A stretch of 64,000 nt of DNA, from positions 62,001 through 126,000 of the forward strand of contig NZ_JPRK01000027.1 of the NCBI RefSeq assembly GCF_000832125.1, given 5' to 3'. A program made the position numbers and the translations under genes. This DNA is from Flavobacterium hibernum (GTDB lineage Bacteria > Bacteroidota > Bacteroidia > Flavobacteriales > Flavobacteriaceae). Below are positions 60,791 through 64,000 of this stretch, in pieces; the stretch's first letter is position 1; each line of letters starts with the position of its first letter. The notes under the pieces are model-generated. The model saw nothing but the letters and a program-made list of their open reading frames with translations, had not been told where the DNA came from and made no database searches.

Positions 60791-61747
60791 ATGAAGATGA
60801 CTCTGAAAATGAATTTAAAAATGATTAGCATATTTTTTTTCGCAAGCATGTCTGGGTGTTTTGCTCAAAACGACACGCTTCAAAATAGCTATAAAAAATC
60901 TTATAACGATAAAATTACAACGAACTTATATTATTTAGCTACATCAAATAATTTTCAAATTGAGTCAAATGTTGAAGGACAGAAAACGTCTCTAGAACTT
61001 ATCCCTGACCGACGAGAACAGATTGGTGTAACCGCAAGTTATAAATTTATTGATATTTCGCTAGGTTTTGCACCAAAGTTCTTTGACGTTAATAATAATC
61101 CAAAATCTAAACATTTTAATTTTGGAACCCGTTTTTATTATAAAAAATGGATGCAGTCTTTTACTTTTATAAACCAAAAAGGTTTTCATGCCATTACAGA
61201 GAAAATACAAGTCGATTTTCCTAGAATGCGCACGACTAAAGTCGGCGGATCTACCTCCTATATTTTTAATGATAAGTTCTCATTTAAAGCTCTGATTGAT
61301 CAAAATGAATGGCAGACTAAAAGTGCAGGAAGTTTTATTCCCACCTTTTCATTTTATTATACTAATCTAACTTTAAATATTCCCGATGAATCGTCTAATA
61401 GTAATATGTATGTTTTTTCTGTAGCACCATCTTATTTTTATAACTGGGTTATAAGCAAAAAAGTTTTAGTAGGGTCAGGAATTGCATTTGGTGCCGGAAT
61501 TAATGATAACGATGGTGTTGTTTCTGGTTTATATCAAGTAGATCTTAATTTAAAATTAGCCTATAATACGGATCGTTTTTTTGCCTATGCAACTTTAAAC
61601 AATATTAGTTTTTTGCAGGGTTCTGCGGCAGATGCTAAATTAAATGAAAACATTTCGAGCTTAAAAATATCTGTAGGGTATCGTTTTAATACTCCAAAAA
61701 AAGTAACAGAAGTTTACGATAAAGTAAACAAAAAAATAGGGCTTTAA
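60791..61747 (+). CDS. Exported DUF4421-like protein
   Basis: A 318-residue exported protein (signal peptide about 10-25, ending GCFAQ). Landmarks resemble DUF4421: LELIPDRREQIGVTASYKFIDISLGFAP, then KHFNFGTRFYYKKWMQ and repeated aromatic strands such as FIPTFSFYYTNL. It ends in SLKISVGYRFNTPKK. A beta-barrel in the outer membrane is likely. It does not obviously belong to heme synthesis. Confidence 0.82.
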   Translation: MKMTLKMNLKMISIFFFASMSGCFAQNDTLQNSYKKSYNDKITTNLYYLATSNNFQIESNVEGQKTSLELIPDRREQIGVTASYKFIDISLGFAPKFFDVNNNPKSKHFNFGTRFYYKKWMQSFTFINQKGFHAITEKIQVDFPRMRTTKVGGSTSYIFNDKFSFKALIDQNEWQTKSAGSFIPTFSFYYTNLTLNIPDESSNSNMYVFSVAPSYFYNWVISKKVLVGSGIAFGAGINDNDGVVSGLYQVDLNLKLAYNTDRFFAYATLNNISFLQGSAADAKLNENISSLKISVGYRFNTPKKVTEVYDKVNKKIGL

Positions 61748-61832
61748 AGACTTTAAATTTTTGCATGTAATAAACACCAAGTGAGTGTTCACAATAACTG
61801 AGTATTTATAGTAAAGAAAAAAATTTATTATT

Positions 61833-62735
61833 ATGAAAAATAGAGAAAGATACATCGCGCAATTAAATCGTATGCATTCTGGAAAAGGTTTTATTGCTGC
61901 ATTAGATCAAAGTGGTGGAAGTACACCAAAAGCATTATCGCAATATGGTGTAGAAGAAAGCAGTTATACAAATGAAGAAGAAATGTACACACTTGTACAT
62001 GAAATGAGAACGAGAATTATTAAAAGCCCTGCATTTGATAGCAAATATATTCTAGGTGCTATTTTGTTTGAAAATACCATGGATCGCAAAATTGACGAAC
62101 AATACACGGCTGACTATCTGTGGGAGAAAAAAAATATCGTTCCGTTTTTAAAAGTAGATAAAGGACTTGCTGATCTTGCAAATGGTGTTCAATTGATGAA
62201 ACCTATCTCTAATTTAGATGAACTATTGACGCGTGCTGTAGAACGAAATGTTTTTGGAACTAAAATGCGTTCGGTAATTAAAGAAGCAAATACAATAGGA
62301 ATTCGTCAAATAGTTGAACAACAATTTTCTGTTGGTTTACAAATTTTTGAAAAAGGACTTATTCCAATTATTGAACCTGAAGTTGATATTTATAGCGCGG
62401 ACAAAGAAAAATGTGAAGAAATTTTGAAAGAAGAAATTTTAAAACAACTTAATGCTCTGGATAAAGATGTAAAAGTGATGTTGAAATTATCTATTCCGAC
62501 TATTAATGATTTTTACAAGGAATTAATATCTGACCCACGTGTTGTGCGTGTTGTTGCATTATCTGGTGGTTATACACGCGAAGATGCCAATCAAAAACTG
62601 TCACAAAATCACGGATTAATTGCTAGTTTTTCGCGAGCATTATCTGAAGGACTTTTTGCTGATCAATCTAATGTTGAATTTAATACAATACTAGAACACA
62701 CAATTAAAGAAATTTATGTGGCCTCGATTACATAA
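61833..62735 (+). CDS. fda: Class I fructose-bisphosphate aldolase
   Basis: A 300-residue aldolase of the Staphylococcus/bacterial class I branch: KGFIAALDQSGGSTPKAL near the N-terminus and the Schiff-base Lys K218 in VKVMLKLSIPT. It cleaves fructose-1,6-bisphosphate in glycolysis and runs backwards in gluconeogenesis. It needs no metal. The heme gene hemB follows. Confidence 0.95.
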   Translation: MKNRERYIAQLNRMHSGKGFIAALDQSGGSTPKALSQYGVEESSYTNEEEMYTLVHEMRTRIIKSPAFDSKYILGAILFENTMDRKIDEQYTADYLWEKKNIVPFLKVDKGLADLANGVQLMKPISNLDELLTRAVERNVFGTKMRSVIKEANTIGIRQIVEQQFSVGLQIFEKGLIPIIEPEVDIYSADKEKCEEILKEEILKQLNALDKDVKVMLKLSIPTINDFYKELISDPRVVRVVALSGGYTREDANQKLSQNHGLIASFSRALSEGLFADQSNVEFNTILEHTIKEIYVASIT

Positions 62736-62855
62736 TTAGATCGAAAGTTTAAAGTCGTAAAGTCAAAAAAACTCACAATCAATTATATAGAAATTAAAAA
62801 ATAAGATTGTAGAAGATCTAAAATCTATAGTCAAAAATCTAAAATTTAAAATACC

Positions 62856-63848
62856 ATGTTTCCATTACAAAGAAATCGCCGTTTAAGAACCAATGAATCA
62901 ATTCGTTCTTTAGTTCGTGAAACCAGTTTAAGTCCACAGGATTTTATGCTTCCAATGTTTGTGGCCGAAGGAAAAGATGTAAAAGTTGCTATTCCATCCA
63001 TGCCGGGAATTTATCGTCATTCGTTAGATAATACGATTAAAGAAGTAAAAGAAGCTTGGGATTTAGGTATCAAAGCGGTAAATATTTACGTAAAAGTTAG
63101 CGACAATCTAAAAGACAATAAAGGTGTTGAAGCTTGGAATAAAGATGGTTTAATGCAACAAACTATTCGCGCTATAAAAGATGCTGTACCAGAAATGATT
63201 GTAATGCCAGATGTGGCTCTTGATCCTTATTCTATTTATGGTCATGACGGAATTATCGAAAACGGTTTATTGGTAAATGATGCAACTGTTGATGCTTTAA
63301 CAAGGATGAGTTTAAGCCATGCCGAAGCTGGAGCCGATTTTGTGGCACCAAGCGATATGATGGATGGACGAGTTTTAGCAATTAGAAAAGCACTAGAAGA
63401 AAACGGACATCATAATGTTGGAATTATGAGTTATAGCGCCAAGTATGCTTCGGCATTTTATGGTCCTTTTCGTGATGCTCTAGATTCAGCTCCGGTAGAT
63501 TCTCAAAATATTCCCAAAGACAAAAAAACGTATCAAATGGATTATGCAAATAGAATTGAAGGAATTCGTGAAGCATTATTAGATGTTGAAGAAGGTGCAG
63601 ATATTGTTATGGTAAAACCAGGAATGGCTTATTTAGATATTGTTCGCGAAGTAAAAAATGCCGTTCACGTACCTGTTGCAGTATATCAAGTTTCTGGTGA
63701 GTATGCTATGGTAAAGGCCGCAGCCGAAAGAGGATGGTTAGATCATGACAAAATTATGATAGAGCAACTTTATTGCATTAAGCGCGCTGGTGCAAGTATT
63801 ATCTCGACTTACTTTGCAAAAGAAGCTGCTGTAATTTTAAATAAATAA
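62856..63848 (+). CDS. hemB: Porphobilinogen synthase
   Basis: Condenses two 5-aminolevulinate molecules to porphobilinogen. 330 residues. The Schiff-base lysines are K196 in SYSAKYASAFYGP and K254 in MVKPGMAYLD. The metal loop reads MPDVALDPYSIYGHDG, with Asp and Ala in place of the zinc cysteines, which indicates the Mg-dependent form. No tight link to hemF; the aldolase gene lies between. Confidence 0.97.
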   Translation: MFPLQRNRRLRTNESIRSLVRETSLSPQDFMLPMFVAEGKDVKVAIPSMPGIYRHSLDNTIKEVKEAWDLGIKAVNIYVKVSDNLKDNKGVEAWNKDGLMQQTIRAIKDAVPEMIVMPDVALDPYSIYGHDGIIENGLLVNDATVDALTRMSLSHAEAGADFVAPSDMMDGRVLAIRKALEENGHHNVGIMSYSAKYASAFYGPFRDALDSAPVDSQNIPKDKKTYQMDYANRIEGIREALLDVEEGADIVMVKPGMAYLDIVREVKNAVHVPVAVYQVSGEYAMVKAAAERGWLDHDKIMIEQLYCIKRAGASIISTYFAKEAAVILNK

Positions 63849-63849
63849 A

Positions 63850-64000
63850 ATGAAAAAAATATTATTCTTATCTGCTCTTTTAGCATTGGCATCTTGTAAA
63901 AAAGAAAGTCAGGAACCTTTTGGAAAATCAACTGAAAGCACAACCGAAACTTATACAGAAGGAGAAACTGCAAAAGCTGCAACTCCGGAAGTGCTGGGAA
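63850..64000 (+). CDS. Lipoprotein gene, cut by the window end
   Basis: Starts 1 bp after the hemB stop. The 50 visible codons give MKKILFLSALLALASC, a lipobox with Cys at residue 16, and then a Ser/Thr/Glu-rich linker (GKSTESTTETYTEGE). In related genomes I would expect a c-type cytochrome here, but no heme-binding motif is visible in this part, so the function remains open. Confidence 0.7.
   Translation, partial: MKKILFLSALLALASCKKESQEPFGKSTESTTETYTEGETAKAATPEVLG

Overview
The window is a stretch of an AT-rich Bacteroidota (Flavobacteriia) chromosome, almost certainly Flavobacterium or a close relative. The evidence is the gliding-motility lipoprotein GldH next to a RicT/PSP1 protein, the Flavobacterium-type promoter elements (TTG, then 17-23 nt, then TAnnTTTG), the scarcity of Shine-Dalgarno sites, TonB/SusC-style carboxypeptidase-regulatory N-termini, the lycopene cyclase, and the intergenic hairpin repeats typical of the genus. 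No rRNA, tRNA, phage, insertion sequence or CRISPR array was seen.

Layout. 1-15.2 kb: a partial unknown gene, ferritin, a small Lys/Cys-rich protein with a TTG start, a DUF2461-type protein, a short SSB, a probable six-gene run led by a GNAT-nitrilase fusion, Ogt, an exonuclease, a winged-helix protein, a fused SpmA/B-like membrane protein and class I fumarase. 15.3-24.3 kb: a LOV-like PAS protein, DinB, a phosphatase, an outer-membrane-like protein, the two CoA-transferase subunits, and a ricT-gldH-PBP1A operon. 24.9-30.3 kb: an accessory block of exported proteins, made of a four-gene operon of poorly characterised periplasmic proteins followed by a pair with acidic D-x-N-x-D-G loops. 30.4-38.9 kb: TrhO, a complete RND tripartite efflux operon, a bacilliredoxin and an ArsR-type regulator.

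39.0-48.7 kb: a TPR gene broken by one in-frame stop, lycopene cyclase, then a cluster whose members look devoted to metals and redox. It holds an exported thioredoxin, a TonB-dependent receptor with a Cys pair in its plug, a thioredoxin-reductase-like flavoprotein, a MerC protein, a Fur-family regulator, an Nramp transporter fused to a UspA domain, and a DtxR/MntR-family regulator. The sequence contains two different palindromes that are good operator candidates for the two regulators, which makes this the most informative regulatory region of the window.

48.9-64 kb: a short unknown protein, enoyl-CoA hydratase, an NtrY-like histidine kinase, then nearly all of heme biosynthesis on both sides of an AraC-family gene: hemJ-like and hemH on the minus strand, hemA, hemC, hemD, hemE, hemF and hemB on the plus strand, with a GNAT protein, an unknown helical protein, a DUF4421-like protein and class I fructose-bisphosphate aldolase interspersed. 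hemL is not in the window. The last bases begin a lipoprotein gene.

Intergenic gaps are rich in inverted repeats of several families (a 33-bp palindrome in three copies, a GTCAGGCTGAGC hairpin in three copies, and GGGACAAAG-type and ATATAAGTT-type inverted repeats). Some lie inside the heme gene run. Family assignments rest on reading the proteins by eye; no database search was run.
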